DNA of 64,000 nucleotides from Echinometra lucunter (lineage: Eukaryota; Echinodermata; Echinoidea; Camarodonta; Echinometridae): positions 26,720,507 to 26,784,506 of the forward strand of contig CM057152.1 in the NCBI GenBank assembly GCA_029962745.1, given 5' to 3'. Position 1 is the first letter of the stretch. The number at the start of each line of letters is the position of its first letter. Below the pieces are notes generated by a model. The model had not been told where the DNA came from. It ran no database searches and saw only the letters and a program-made list of their open reading frames with translations. This document shows positions 24,445-35,021 of the stretch, piece after piece. Position numbers and translations under genes: made by a program.

Positions 24445-24662
24445 AACCACTTTTCTGGTTTTGAATCGCATTTTTGAATAAGAATTCTAAAATATGACGA
24501 AAGAGCGAAGTGAGCGAGCCAAAAATAACCACTTTTCTCGATTTTAATCGCATTTTCGGATGGAAATCCTAAGATTTTGACGAGCGAGCGAAGCGAGCGA
24601 GCCAAAAATAACCACTTTTTTGTTTTTAGTAGCATTTTCAAATAAAAATTCTAAAATATGAT
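24445..24662. repeat. Tandem repeat, 82-83 bp unit, about 2.6 copies
   Basis: Units begin AACCACTTTTCT at 24445, 24527 and 24610. Each full unit ends in 'GAGCGAAGTGAGCGAGCC' or 'GAGCGAAGCGAGCGAGCC' followed by AAAAAT. The GCGAAGCGAGC tract also appears at 8133 and in altered form at 39683, 60795 and 61070. A 95-codon minus-strand frame across it is not conserved between units (the period is not a multiple of three). Confidence 0.9.
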
Positions 24663-24829
24663 GTTTGTTTATGAGAGATATTCAGAATTTTAACTAACTG
24701 ATTAATCAAAATATATTTTCTTCCTGTGTGTCTGCCTGGGGGGAAATTTGTACACACCATCCCCCCTCTCCCCGTAGTGGGGGTGATAGATCCCCCACCC
24801 CCTGGAATTTACGCCAATGTAGTGCTCCC

Positions 24830-25320
24830 TAGAGGGGAGGGGGAATTTTCCCCCTCCCGCGCGAAGCGCGGAGGCTCCGACGTTTCTTTGAATTGTTAGT
24901 TGTCGGTAATTAAGTCTATCTTCTGCGGCGTAACTAGGATTTCATTTCTAGGGAGATGGTAGTGCTCCGTAGGGGGTGCAGTAAGCTCCGACGTTTTTTC
25001 TTTTTGCTGTCAGTTCCCACTCTTCTTACGCTTTCTGCTTGTTATCGGGGGGGGGGGGGGGAGCGGGCATACGCACAGCCAAAAATTTCTCGGTAATTTA
25101 GTCTAGAATCAGTGATTTCATTTTAGGACGACGATAGTGCAAAGCGCGCTCCCTAGGCATGCTAGGGGTAGGGTGCAGGGATGGTGATTTTCCCCTCCCG
25201 CGCGAAGCGCGGAAGCTCTGACGTTTCTTTGAATAAATTGTTCGTTGACTCTTCCCGGCCTCTTACATTCTCTGCCTGTTATCGGGGGGGGGGGGGGGGG
25301 GGGGGGGGGACAGAGCCGAA
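24830..25320. repeat. Two tandem copies of the poly(G)/CGCGCGAAGCGCGG repeat
   Basis: 'CCCTCCCGCGCGAAGCGCGG' occurs at about 24854 and again at about 25192, each followed by 'GCTC(C/T)GACGTTTCTTTGAAT'. Copies carry 'GGATTTCATTT', 'GTTATCGGGGG' (G15 at 25047, G26 at 25284) and 'GCCAAAAATTTCTCGG'. The same family lies in reverse orientation at 61885-62105. Confidence 0.8.
25284..25309. repeat. Poly(G) tract, 26 nt
   Basis: Uninterrupted G run following the conserved 'CTGTTATC' word of the dispersed repeat. Confidence 0.95.
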
Positions 25321-25489
25321 AATTACCCGGTATCTAAGTCTAGAAATAGAATATGCGGAGGTGAGCCCGCACCGCGATTTGCTTGTTGCGAAGCCCTTAG
25401 CGGGTGGGGCCCAGGGTTCTGGCTTAGGGCCCCCTGATGGGGCCTACAGGGAAAGCCACTGCGGGGTTTGGGTACTAAATTTTCCCTCA

Positions 25490-25806
25490 TTTCTTTTGTT
25501 TCCCTTTGCCTTTTTTCTTTTTCCCCCTTTCCCTCTTTTCCCCCTCTCTCTTCTTCTCTATCCCCCTTTTCCTTTTTTCTTTCCCGTTCTCCTTCTTCCT
25601 TTCCCTTTCTCCTTCTTAGCTCCCTTACTCCTTCTTTCTTTTCCTTTCTTCTTTCTTTTCCATTCTTCTTCTTTCTTTCCCTTTCTCCCTTCCTTTTTCT
25701 TCTTTTCCCTCCCTTTCATTTTTTCCCGGTGGTTTGGTGGATTTTTCCCGCTGAAATCCTTCAGGGGGGGGGGAATCTGCCCCCCTGCCCCCCGGTTGTT
25801 ACGCCA
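25490..25806 (+). repeat. CT-rich dispersed repeat with GTTACGCCA end
   Basis: A long polypyrimidine stretch of TTCC, CCTTT and CTTCTT ends in 'GGTGGTTTGGTGGATTTTT', 'CTGAAATCCTTCAGGGGG' and 'CCGGTTGTTACGCCA'. Same family as 22031-22215. The Phe/Pro/Leu-rich frames are artefacts. Confidence 0.8.
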
Positions 25807-26344
25807 ACGAAACTGAAGGACTTGCATATCATAAATAGATTAATATCAAAATTTATTTTTTTTTTTACCCGATACTTCGTCATTTGAAGGTAGTTTTCTC
25901 ACGAATATTCGCGTAAAAGATTAGTCTTATGTCAATGACCACAATTGCTAAAAATCACATTTTTACCACACGATTTACCCGACCTTTCGTAAATACAGGG
26001 GGCTGTTTTCATGAAAAGTCGGGTTACGCGATTACACGGCCCGACGCGATCACCCGATGGTTCGAAGTAAGCCAGTGTTCCATGCGTTGGCGACACCAGA
26101 AGTTGGGGGGGGGGGGTTGATAGGGTCATTTCCTCCTCGAAAATTTATCCAGTTCTCCCCTACTTATCTCACGTCAAATCTATTCATATATATTTTTGTT
26201 TTGTTAATCCTTTAATCAAAATCTACTTTTCAAAATTTTCCTCTTTATTTTGTGATCTCTTGATGAGTTTTGGATGACTTCGGCGAAACGACTCGATTTC
26301 CGGTGTCGAACAAACTTCTGTGTTCCTGCATACTGCAAAATTAT

Positions 26345-26727
26345 GTAATGATATCTAGCGATAAGAAATACATTCGAACTTAGAACCACATTGGAGGTCC
26401 CACGTCAGTGTAGTCACCCGCATAAATATATCCTTATGCCGCACTGTGTTACTATATTCTATACTAACTGAATATTTAATAGATTACGTAATGATTCCCA
26501 ATCATTTCAAGACTGTTTCTTTCATAATGCAAAAGTCTAGTACTCATATTTATATTTCAAAAGCAGCTTAGATGGTTCAAGATCGAGGTTGGGTTTAGTA
26601 TAGTTTAGACCATGTCGCATCTAATGTGTAAAGGGTATGTGTATAATTATAAGGGGTACTTAAGATGCACGATGGTGGTGGTGGCGAGGACTCAGAAGGC
26701 GAATCCGTTGATACATTGCACATGTCT
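26345..26727. repeat. Direct duplication, copy 2 (partner 18640-19033)
   Basis: Same order and orientation as copy 1. On the minus strand it keeps the Ser/Pro-rich open frame, but upstream of the shared region the sequence differs and offers its own acceptor-like 'TTTACACTTACAG' near 26745. This raises the possibility of two alternative terminal exons of one minus-strand transcription unit. Confidence 0.8.
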
Positions 26728-26797
26728 GTCTTGATATCTAGTTTTCCTGTAAGTGTAAATGTTCCTCCCTTTTTACGCTACTCTACAAAATATAAAG

Positions 26798-26817
26798 CCC
26801 CCCCCCCCCCCCCCCCC
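26798..26817. repeat. Poly(C) tract, 20 nt
   Basis: Uninterrupted C run. Confidence 0.95.
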
Positions 26818-26829
26818 ATGGCATGTGAC

Positions 26830-29800
26830 AGCAAATACGACATATTTTCATCGACAGGGTGACCTTTTATAAGTGATTTTTTGTTCCTCTTAGCATTTAC
26901 CTGAGTACAGACTTTGCCTCAAGAAAATCATTCTCATAACCTTAAAGGAAATTTTCTTGAGCTATGTTTACATGCGCGAGTACCGTTGTTATGCCTTGTG
27001 CAGCGTTATCAGGCATGATCCCTGTATTAGATGTTATCTATTTTGTATCTGTGTTGAAATTAAATGCAATGAGGGTTTAAATACATTAAATAGTAGTAGA
27101 CTAGCAGAAAGCACAATCCCAGTTGTATGCTTCAAACCCTTTCATAATATCTGCACCTTATCCTTAAATCAGTAGCAACATCTGCGATTATCTCACGTAT
27201 TGGATAGGAGGGTTTCACTGAAATTTCATTATCGCAGTCTTACAAATGAATTGACATGGTATATAATTTAAAAAAAATATATATTTACAAATTGATAGGA
27301 ATGAAATGATATTATGACAATATAAGAAAAATTATACTAAAATTCAATGTCATATTACTACTAAAATGTACTCGCCCTAATTGCTTGTTAAAAAACCTTA
27401 AACGTGTAAAACAGATAAAATACGCATTACAATGCACAAAGAACAAATTTAAAGTATAGTAGTTGTATCAGGCGGGTGAGTTTTTGAGAGTTGACAGATA
27501 TGAATAGGGCTTCAGTCATTCCACGTGATTTATCACTCTCCGCAAAGAGAGTGAGCTGGGTTCATGTTCGTAGTGAATATGATTGATATACTCTGTTCAC
27601 ATAATTCAATGTTATTCCGCAGGGAAAAAAGATAATATATAGTCTACGCTGCCCTCCGACTGTAATATTCGTATACCTTTCCTAAACACACCATCGCTCA
27701 CGCGCAGAAAATTATGAAGCACGGGAGAATCATAAATTCAATTTAAATGAGGAGAAACTTTACCGTTTTAAACATTTTATGATGAGAGAAACATGATTTC
27801 TATGTCAAAGACTAGTGGGGAGAGTACTTAAATCTATAAAAGGAAAGAAAATTGTTTTAGTGGGTCAGATTGCAAGGACACGAGATGTAAGGTGTGATCA
27901 GATGTATGATAATTCAATAATAAGACAGAAGGGAGAGAAAAAGAATAAAGGAGAAGAAGAAAGGATGAAAATGGAACGAATAATACTTTTGAGTAGCAGT
28001 ATTTTATAACTTAGCACATTCCTAGAACCCTGGATAATTCTCGAATTAAAACCCAGAACAGTTTCAAAGAGAATGTCTACGTCAATCTTAGCCACGGGAA
28101 AAAGAAGGGGCATAAATAGGACCGGCGTATCACTGCTATTTCAGAATGCAAGAGGTCGACAATGGTAGAACAAAAATGCACGTAGTTTACAAACATTATG
28201 GCTTTGATACTGTAAATTTTAACTAAATATTTAACCCCAAAAATTGATGTGATAGAATTCATTTCCTTTAATACTTTATTTTATGTTATTTATGTTATGT
28301 ATTACTATCATGTCATCTCTTTGAACTTTGTCTCATTTTAGTCATTTTTTTTACAAAAGTGTTATATCGGTTTCTCAAATAACTCTGTTAATAATATCAT
28401 CTTGAAGAGATGGGGTAAATCATAAATTAAGTGAAACAATATATCACAGGCTACGTGGAGGAAAACAAGAAGGGAAATATCAGGCCAAAACTGATTTGAA
28501 GTATACCCTTCGTCCTGTTCGCTGATTCTTGATACCAAGATTCGGTAAATTGGCGTAGTTACAAGGGCGCGTATATAGTTACAATGGGGGAAAAGGAAAG
28601 ACGTTCAATGTGCAAGTAAACTTTCCTCAGTATTTTGGCTTGTGTAATGAAGTTTGATCGAGTTTCCATATAAACGTTATACCGAAAGTATTGGAACCTA
28701 CATGTATAATTCCTGAAGATTAGCATCTAATGTTAAAAATGAATTAAGTGTTCACATACTTACCAAGTGTTTTTAATAACATCATAAAAGAATGTAACAT
28801 TCTCACAAAATGGAAAAGTGAGTTTGACCTTGAGGAAGAGAATTCTTTGCATGAAAATTGTCACGACCCTATTAAGAACCAGTAGTAATTTAGCTGAGGA
28901 AGACTTAAGATTAAAGATGCAACAAACGGGACGGGCCTTAAGACTTTGAATTATGTTTATTTTAATCAGTTCATAATCCCTTTCTTGTATACATTCACAA
29001 TACAAAAAGGCTCTATACCAATATTGCATGAAGCGAAATCAATTGATTATTACACAGTCTGTGATAGGACATAAAAAGCATGGATAGTAAATGGGATACG
29101 TTTTACTCAAGTGACTACGAATCGGTAGAACAACTTATCATTTGTTTGGAAGTTAACACGTATTCACACACAACAAGTACCCCCATGCAAACAGGAAGAA
29201 AATTGATCAAAGTATTTGGGGAAAAAAACACCTAAGGATATATCAGTTCGCGGAAGGGGCCCCGTATTACGCCGAAAACGCGAACAAACCTGTGCTAACT
29301 GTCACTTTGGCTTTGAAGTCGAATGGAGAGCCTGTAGGTGCGTCAAGGTCAGCGATATGGGCAACGACTCACGTTGACCACTGGCGACGACCCACCATGA
29401 CCACTGACGTCTGAACAGCAGATCAGTCGGATTGTGTTCTGTCGGGTGGATTCCTACAGAGAACAGTTCAATCCCGAAAATAAAACTCTGAAAGAACAAT
29501 AAGTCAAACGTCCTTCCAGAAACTTCATCCTAATATCAGTATTATTATTATTTATATCCCATTAAAGTACAAACACTCACAACTATATACGCATGCACAC
29601 CTCCAACATCGTGTCACTCCGTGTCATATAGCATAATAATTCTAATTCTGGCTGAATGCTGACAAATCATGCTGATCAAATCATAATTACCTTTATTTCC
29701 TTTCGGTAAATAATCAATGTCAACTTACATAATAACAATATTTACGTAAACTTCCATAACCTTTTATCGGTACATTATCATAATTATCCTTCTTTAATCT

Positions 29801-31690
29801 TTTAAGAATACGAATACAAATCTTGAAATTTCTTTGCTAATAAAAGATTTATAAAAAAATCAAATCTATGCTTACCACCTCATGTGATCTTTTCCCAACA
29901 AAAATAAAATCACCGGATATCGGGTTTAGTATGTGCAGACTCCGGCTAGCAAAAGAAACATCATAGCTTTGACTTGCTGGCAAGACTTCTAACAGAACAT
30001 AACTCAACCGAGGTAGAAAACATAATGCCCGTTTACCTGTACAAAAAATACTAGCAGCCTTGCTTGACCCAGCATTCCGGGCGTAGCTCGTAACCTTTAA
30101 CCCTATTTCCTTTCCAAACCCATGGTTACATTAATACTACGTTTAATCAACATAATCATTATATCAGCGTTCAGTTAGCATTGATGTTACCATGGGCAAG
30201 CTGTAAAGGAAAAAAAATCTTTAAAAAAGATAAAAATCATAAATGCCCACTCTAGCGATCGCCTTATAAGGCAGGCTATACACCTATCAGTTAGCAAGTA
30301 CCCTCAATCCTGAAGCTACGATACAATAAATAGCAAAGCTGTTTCAGAGAATACTAAGAACCACTCGAAATAAATGGGGGAAATGAATATAAATGTTTAT
30401 TGGCAACATTAACCTGTGACAAAAGTCAACTTGTTGAAACTAAATTTAGTATCAGAAAGCGTATTAACATATAATAGAGGAAAAGAAGTTTACGTAGAAC
30501 TGTTTTCATCAAATGTATTTGATAGGTTTACATATACGTTTACTTTGAAAAAGTTTTTGCTGTTACATGAATTGTTGCCCAATGCAAATTGATTGATAAG
30601 CATAATATGTTTTTGTTTTTATTCCCATTATATAATCACTGTGTTTATTTTGAAAATTGCTATGTGATACCAAGAATGATTACCTACATGATTGTATAAT
30701 GTTCTCTTTATGTATTGATTTTATATAATAAAAATGATAAAGGAACCCTCTGGAAAGGGGGGGGGGGGGAGAGGGAGAAAGTAAGTCAAAATAAGGGAAA
30801 GGGGTAAAAAGAAAAGTATGGAATCTCTTGTCTCGCCCTCATCCTTACCAGTGCCTTAATTCACAGTCTAGTCGACTGTTTCAGGCCGGTTCCACATCCC
30901 CCTGATACTACAGCCCCATCAACATGATCAAAGTCATGGCTTGACTTATATACAATGCGCCACAGGCAAATGGATGTATGTAAATGTTCGGGCTATGGGC
31001 CCACAACCTGACTCGTTACTCTCTGCGATAACCTTTCGATTTCCTTCCATTTAGGTGAAGTCATTCTAGATGTAACATTTACCAGGTAGGGTTCGGGCAA
31101 GATTTTTTTTTTTTTAATGAACAGCAGTGACAAATCCAAATTTTTCTAATTCCAGACTTTCTTAACATTACGATAGTTCAACGGCATTGAGGTTGTGAAA
31201 TTCCATCTCTACTATAAGCAAAGGCAATCAAATTTTCAACATGTTTTTATTTGTAATCACTGACAGGTGGGTAAATCATGTCGATCACTCTGTAGCAGAA
31301 GTATGAAGGGGCGGTGAGAGGCTTTTAAAGAAAAAAGAACCAGGATGGGCAATTCTGAATATTTTATAACAAGCAATGAAAAATAATGTCATAAAATTTC
31401 GGATGATTTTAAAATAAAAATTAACCCCCCAAAAATGTTAGTTGAAACAGAAATATGACATTAAAGGGGACTCAGTGTGTTGCCTTGTACGCTATGACAA
31501 GTGGGTTTTCAAGGACGGTCAGTGCCGGTTGTATCCCCCCCCCCCCCATTCCTCCTTTGAAAGTTGTACGTGCCATCTTGCCACACGCCGCACTATCCTT
31601 CCAGGATACATTCAAGATGTATTATTATAGCAAACTGCTAATACAAGCAGTCTTTTTAATATGAGGTACATTGCCTGTCAAGCATTGCAC
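26830..31690. other. Nearly 5 kb of intergenic DNA without a recognised gene
   Basis: AT-rich sequence with few repeats: a G13 run near 30757, a T11 run near 31104 and a C13 run at 31535. Open frames are under 90 codons and show no motif. A 65-codon minus-strand frame (29302-29499) has a donor-like 'GTGAGT' inside but no other exon evidence. This is the least repeat-dense part of the window, so unique host sequence such as an intron is plausible. Confidence 0.45.
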
Positions 31691-31710
31691 ACTCTTTAAA
31701 AAACGGGGTC

Positions 31711-31797
31711 AGGGGAGCGTTTCATGAAGAGTCTTGTGGTGATTTTCACTGACAAATTTGCTCTCAGCCAATCAGATGCAAGGATTTCAGTAGCTTA
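31711..31797 (+). mobile_element. Partial GTTTCATGAA-family MITE
   Basis: The left half of the family (GGGAGCGTTTCATGAAGAGT to 'CAGTAGCTTATAA') is present. The right arm is missing, replaced by the start of the 31808 repeat. Confidence 0.75.
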
Positions 31798-31807
31798 TAA
31801 TTCAGGA

Positions 31808-32178
31808 GCTGTAGTTATCAACTCTGCCCAGTGGCGTGCATGGGTGAGTCCAGCCATAAAGGAGGTATTGACCTCATAGATGGGTACCGATCTTCTGAAG
31901 TGGGAACTTAAAAGACCACCGATGGGTTAGGGGTTGGGTGTGCGAGAGCCCCTCTCGTCACATTTAAAAATTTTATCTTTCCCTTTTCGCCGTCTTTCTT
32001 TCTTTCTTTTTCTCTCTCTTTTTTTTGACCATCACATTCCTGGAGAGCGTTTCATGAAGTATCTTGTCAGTGATTTTTAACTGACAAATTTGCTTTCAGC
32101 CAATCAGATGCAAGGATTTCAGTAGCTTATAATAGTTGTCAGTGAAAATAACTGACAAAATTCTTCTTGAAACGTCCC
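31808..32178 (+). repeat. 370-bp inverted duplication, arm 1 (partner 33486-33862)
   Basis: Nearly identical to the reverse complement of 33486-33862. It contains the 'CCCAGTGGCGTGCATGGGTG' end motif, 'GATGGGTACCGATCTTCTGA', a pyrimidine tract and one full GTTTCATGAA MITE. Differences are a handful of substitutions and 1-2 base indels. Confidence 0.9.
32042..32178 (+). mobile_element. GTTTCATGAA-family palindromic MITE
   Basis: About 137 bp. Outer arms 'GAGCGTTTCATGAAGTATCT' and 'TTCTTCTTGAAACGTCCC', inner arms around 'TTGTCAGTGA' and 'TCAGTGAAAATAACTGACAA', and a centre 'CAGCCAATCAGATGCAAGG'. Other copies at 33486, 36541 and (partial) 31711. It carries no coding sequence. Confidence 0.85.
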
Positions 32179-32179
32179 G

Positions 32180-32352
32180 CAGATCGACCCGAAAAATGGT
32201 CCGTTGGGGCCACACTTCGTTCCGGGTCATGAATGACCTGGAATAGGGTCATAAAGACTGGCTTTCTTCTGGGTCACATCTGACCTTATTCCAGGTCATT
32301 TTTTGACCCGGAACGGAGTGTGGCCCCAACGGACTCTTTCTGGGTCAATCTG
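32180..32352. mobile_element. Palindromic MITE with GTCCGTTGGGGCCACAC arms
   Basis: About 173 bp. Left 'TGGTCCGTTGGGGCCACACT' and 'CGTTCCGGGTCA' pair with complements at the right end, and an inner pair is 'GACCTGGAATAGGGTCA' with 'TGACCTTATTCCAGGTC'. It abuts the preceding MITE directly, giving two foldbacks back to back. Confidence 0.85.
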
Positions 32353-32359
32353 ACCCCGC

Positions 32360-33480
32360 ATTTTTAAGAATGCACGCTCATTCATCGGCAATCGATGAAC
32401 AGGGATAGTATTAAGAGGTAATGAGCTGTAGTTTATTCTCCTCCCATCTCTACCCTAAGACCAACTTAAAATTTAGGTGCGACTTGGATAAGAGAGAGAA
32501 AAGATTATTTTTGAAACGTATACAATTACGAGCTGTCAAATCTAACTTAAGGGGTTCTTGAAAATCAAAGGAATGACAAAATAATAATCAGTTGTTATTG
32601 ATACCAAAATTGCATCCATTTCAAGTTGATAAGATGTGTATTTGTAAATCATTATGCCAAAGTTAGGATAAAGAGATTGACACATCAAATTGCGCTCAAT
32701 AAATCATTGGACTACACCCCCCTCGATGCCCCCCCCCCCCCCTCCAACCCACACACAAATACAAATCTTTTACATGTATTAACAAAATTGTATAAATCTA
32801 GTCCAGGCTCAAATGGGAAGAGTTAGCCTATTGTGTACCAGTGATCAATTTCTCCATCTAAAAAAAATCATTTATCTAGATCATGATGCCAAAATCATAA
32901 GATGGGGAGAGTAACACTTGTAAATCCACCTATTTAAAGCTGGACTAGATTCTGTACGATTCTATGAATACCAGCAAAAGAATTCAAGGAAAAGCTTTAG
33001 CTCTCAGAAAGGTAAAAAATAAGTTTGTGAGATATCTAATACGTCAGTCTGGAAGAATATCATTATTCATATTTCTTGGAAAGGATTCAAATGACCTCAC
33101 TTTTGAAACACGATGAGAAGTTTAATAGAGTGTTCGGCCCGAACACTCTACTTAATCAACCTTTCTAAGTTAGTTACAGTTTCCCTTTTAACATTGAAAC
33201 GCGTGACGAGAAGTCAAGTTTAATCTCAAGGTGAAAATACCAGAAAAGAGATAAAGCTTCACTTTGTTATATCTTTATCAACCATAAGGCCTTATATTAA
33301 GTAGACAACATCAAAGGTACATCCCAGCAGCCATCGCTTAAATCTAATCGAGCGCGTGATTGATGTGTAGCAGCGATTCCGTCTTGGTCAGTTGACCATG
33401 TGTGAGCGGTCAGCAGAGTGGCGGAGCTACAGGGGTACAGAAGGGAAGGGCCCCCCCCCCCCCCCTCTTCCGCAAAATAG
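32360..33480. other. Spacer between inverted copies, no gene recognised
   Basis: Contains a C14 run near 32729, a perfect 25-bp palindrome 'TAGAGTGTTCGG-C-CCGAACACTCTA' near 33126 and a C16 run (33451). 'AGTGGCGGAGCTACAGGGG' near 33418 resembles the dispersed repeat end motif. Confidence 0.55.
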
Positions 33481-33485
33481 ACAGC

Positions 33486-33862
33486 AGGGAAACGTTTCAT
33501 GAAGTGTCTTGTCAGTGATTTTTACTGACAACTGTTATAAGCCACTGAAATTCTTGCATCTGATTGGCTGAAAGCAAATTTGTCAGTTAAAATCACTGAC
33601 AAGATACTTCATGAAACGCTCCCCAGGAATGAGATGGTCGAAAAAAGAAGAGAGAGAAAAGGAAAGAAAGAAAGACGGCGAAAAGGGAAAGATAAAATTT
33701 TTAAATGTGACGAGAGGGGCTCTCCCACACCCAACCCCTAACCCATCGGTGGTCTTTTAAGTTCCCACTTCAGAAGATCGGTACCCATCTATGAGGTCAA
33801 TACCTCCTTTATGGCTGGACTCACCCATGCACGCCACTGGGCAGAGTTGATAACTACATCGT
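33486..33862 (-). repeat. 370-bp inverted duplication, arm 2
   Basis: Inverted copy of 31808-32178, including a GTTTCATGAA MITE (33486-33626) whose arms are GGGAAACGTTTCATGAAGTG and 'CTTCATGAAACGCTCCCC'. The two arms could form a large cruciform with a spacer of about 1.3 kb. Confidence 0.9.
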
Positions 33863-33869
33863 AGGGGTA

Positions 33870-34250
33870 TAGACATCTAACTCTTCTTGACAGGTCCATC
33901 GTAATGTCCACTACTGACATGGTGTCAAACAGAGAATACTAGTGTAATATTGATTAATGACCATGGGACTCAATTAGTACAGACAGCTGTATTATGACGG
34001 GGGACTTGGATTATACGATATGAATACGTCATATCTATATCAGATTGTTTAAGTATCAGGGGTTTGTAAATACACTGGAATAAAAAAATCCACTAGGATT
34101 CCAATAAAGAAGATTTTTCTCTCTTTTCTTACCTACAACGAATATAATAATGACATGTATATAAAGAATGGCCTTCAAAGGTCTTATTCAGCTATTCCGG
34201 GTACCTATTACTGGAAGCGATCATGGAAGCCATACAGGGCTGCAGGCTAT
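33870..34250. other. Intergenic DNA, no gene recognised
   Basis: Nothing identifiable. Confidence 0.5.
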
Positions 34251-34258
34251 TCAGATTT

Positions 34259-34525
34259 AAATAATAATAATATTCTGCATTTATATAGCGCCTAATACAT
34301 CTCTCTGAGATGTGTATAAGCGCTTTAGAGACATATTATTACCCCGGTCATCGGATTCAGGCTTCCCCCACACAATATATGCACCTTCTCCACTCCCGAA
34401 GGAGCATTCCCGCCAGGCGCAATTTTACAGGCGCTCACAATGATAAACAAATCAGGATGACTTTCGCATCCTGCCGGGTACCCACTTAACACCTGGGTGG
34501 AGAGTTACACAGGATGGACTGCATT
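34259..34525. mobile_element. Dispersed repeat of the 'TTTATATAGCGC...GGGTACCC' type
   Basis: (AAT)n leads into 'TGCATTTATATAGCGCC', 'AAGCGCTTTAGAGAC', 'GCCGGGTACCCACTTAACAC' and 'CTGGGTGGAGAG'. I recall this combination as widespread in marine animal genomes as a SINE or LINE-tail type repeat. The class assignment is uncertain and no boundaries are proven. Confidence 0.5.
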
Positions 34526-34529
34526 CTAC

Positions 34530-35020
34530 ACATGCCCTCAAGTCAAAGATCTACATGTATACAACTGCAACTTTTGCGTGACTTGGGGAAATGCAGTTCA
34601 TCCCTAAAAATATGAAGATGCGAATTAATGTGACAGTCTCTCCGAGGAAGAAGTGAATGACACAACATAAGATAACCAGCATTTCCTTTCATGTATGTAT
34701 TCCATCACCTACCTTTCGGGAATTTTTTTAAATTGTTCTTTGAAAACTACTACATCCCAGCATGTTGCATCTCGTGCATGAAATATCACTATTTTCAATT
34801 ATCTTCTAAACTGCCTTCTACAGTCCAGCCTATGCCTTATTATACATACATAATCAGTAGAAATAAACTAATTACATAAGGCCTTCATCTCGACTTGATT
34901 TAATTCTGCTTGACGCAAGAAAAAAAAATGATAAGGCCTGTTAGTGACCCGAAACGATGGCGTTTTCAAGTGAACCATTAAAGAAGAAAAAATTAGGCTC
35001 TATATTAAAAGGCAAATAAT
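34530..35020. other. Intergenic DNA, no gene recognised
   Basis: Nothing identifiable. Confidence 0.5.
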
Positions 35021-35021
35021 C

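Larger units (their letters stand above)
20811..26073. mobile_element. 5.26 kb TIR element, exact 9-bp target duplication, Mutator-like
   Basis: The left end GGCTTACTTCGAACCATCGG and its complement at 26073 start terminal inverted repeats that stay well matched for about 105 bp, including 'GCGTCGGGCCGTGTAATCGC'. The flanking 9-mer AGTGTTCCA is identical on both sides (20802-20810 and 26074-26082). Long TIRs with a 9-bp duplication fit the Mutator (MULE) superfamily; hAT and P elements make 8 bp and mariners make TA. No intact transposase is present. The interior holds nested MITEs, poly(G) repeats and tandem repeats, plus a short hAT-like frame near 23010. The boundaries are very secure; the superfamily is an inference. 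Confidence 0.85.

Noticed and set aside
24354..24641. 95-codon minus-strand frame with repeated Leu-Ala-Arg-Ser segments
   Set aside because: Arises from the 82-83 bp tandem repeat, whose period is not a multiple of three, so no conserved protein repeat exists.
25181..25887. Open frames of 139-211 codons rich in Phe, Pro, Leu and Ser
   Set aside because: They are translations of poly(G) and polypyrimidine repeat sequence, and the related copy at 22031-22215 does not preserve the frame.
18640..26727. The 0.38 kb direct repeats as LTRs of a retrotransposon
   Set aside because: No TG/CA ends, no primer-binding or polypurine site seen, no gag/pol between them, and the interior is a separate TIR element with its own 9-bp duplication.
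29302..29499. 65-codon minus-strand frame as a host exon
   Set aside because: No acceptor, no second exon, no recognisable motif; too weak to list as a gene.
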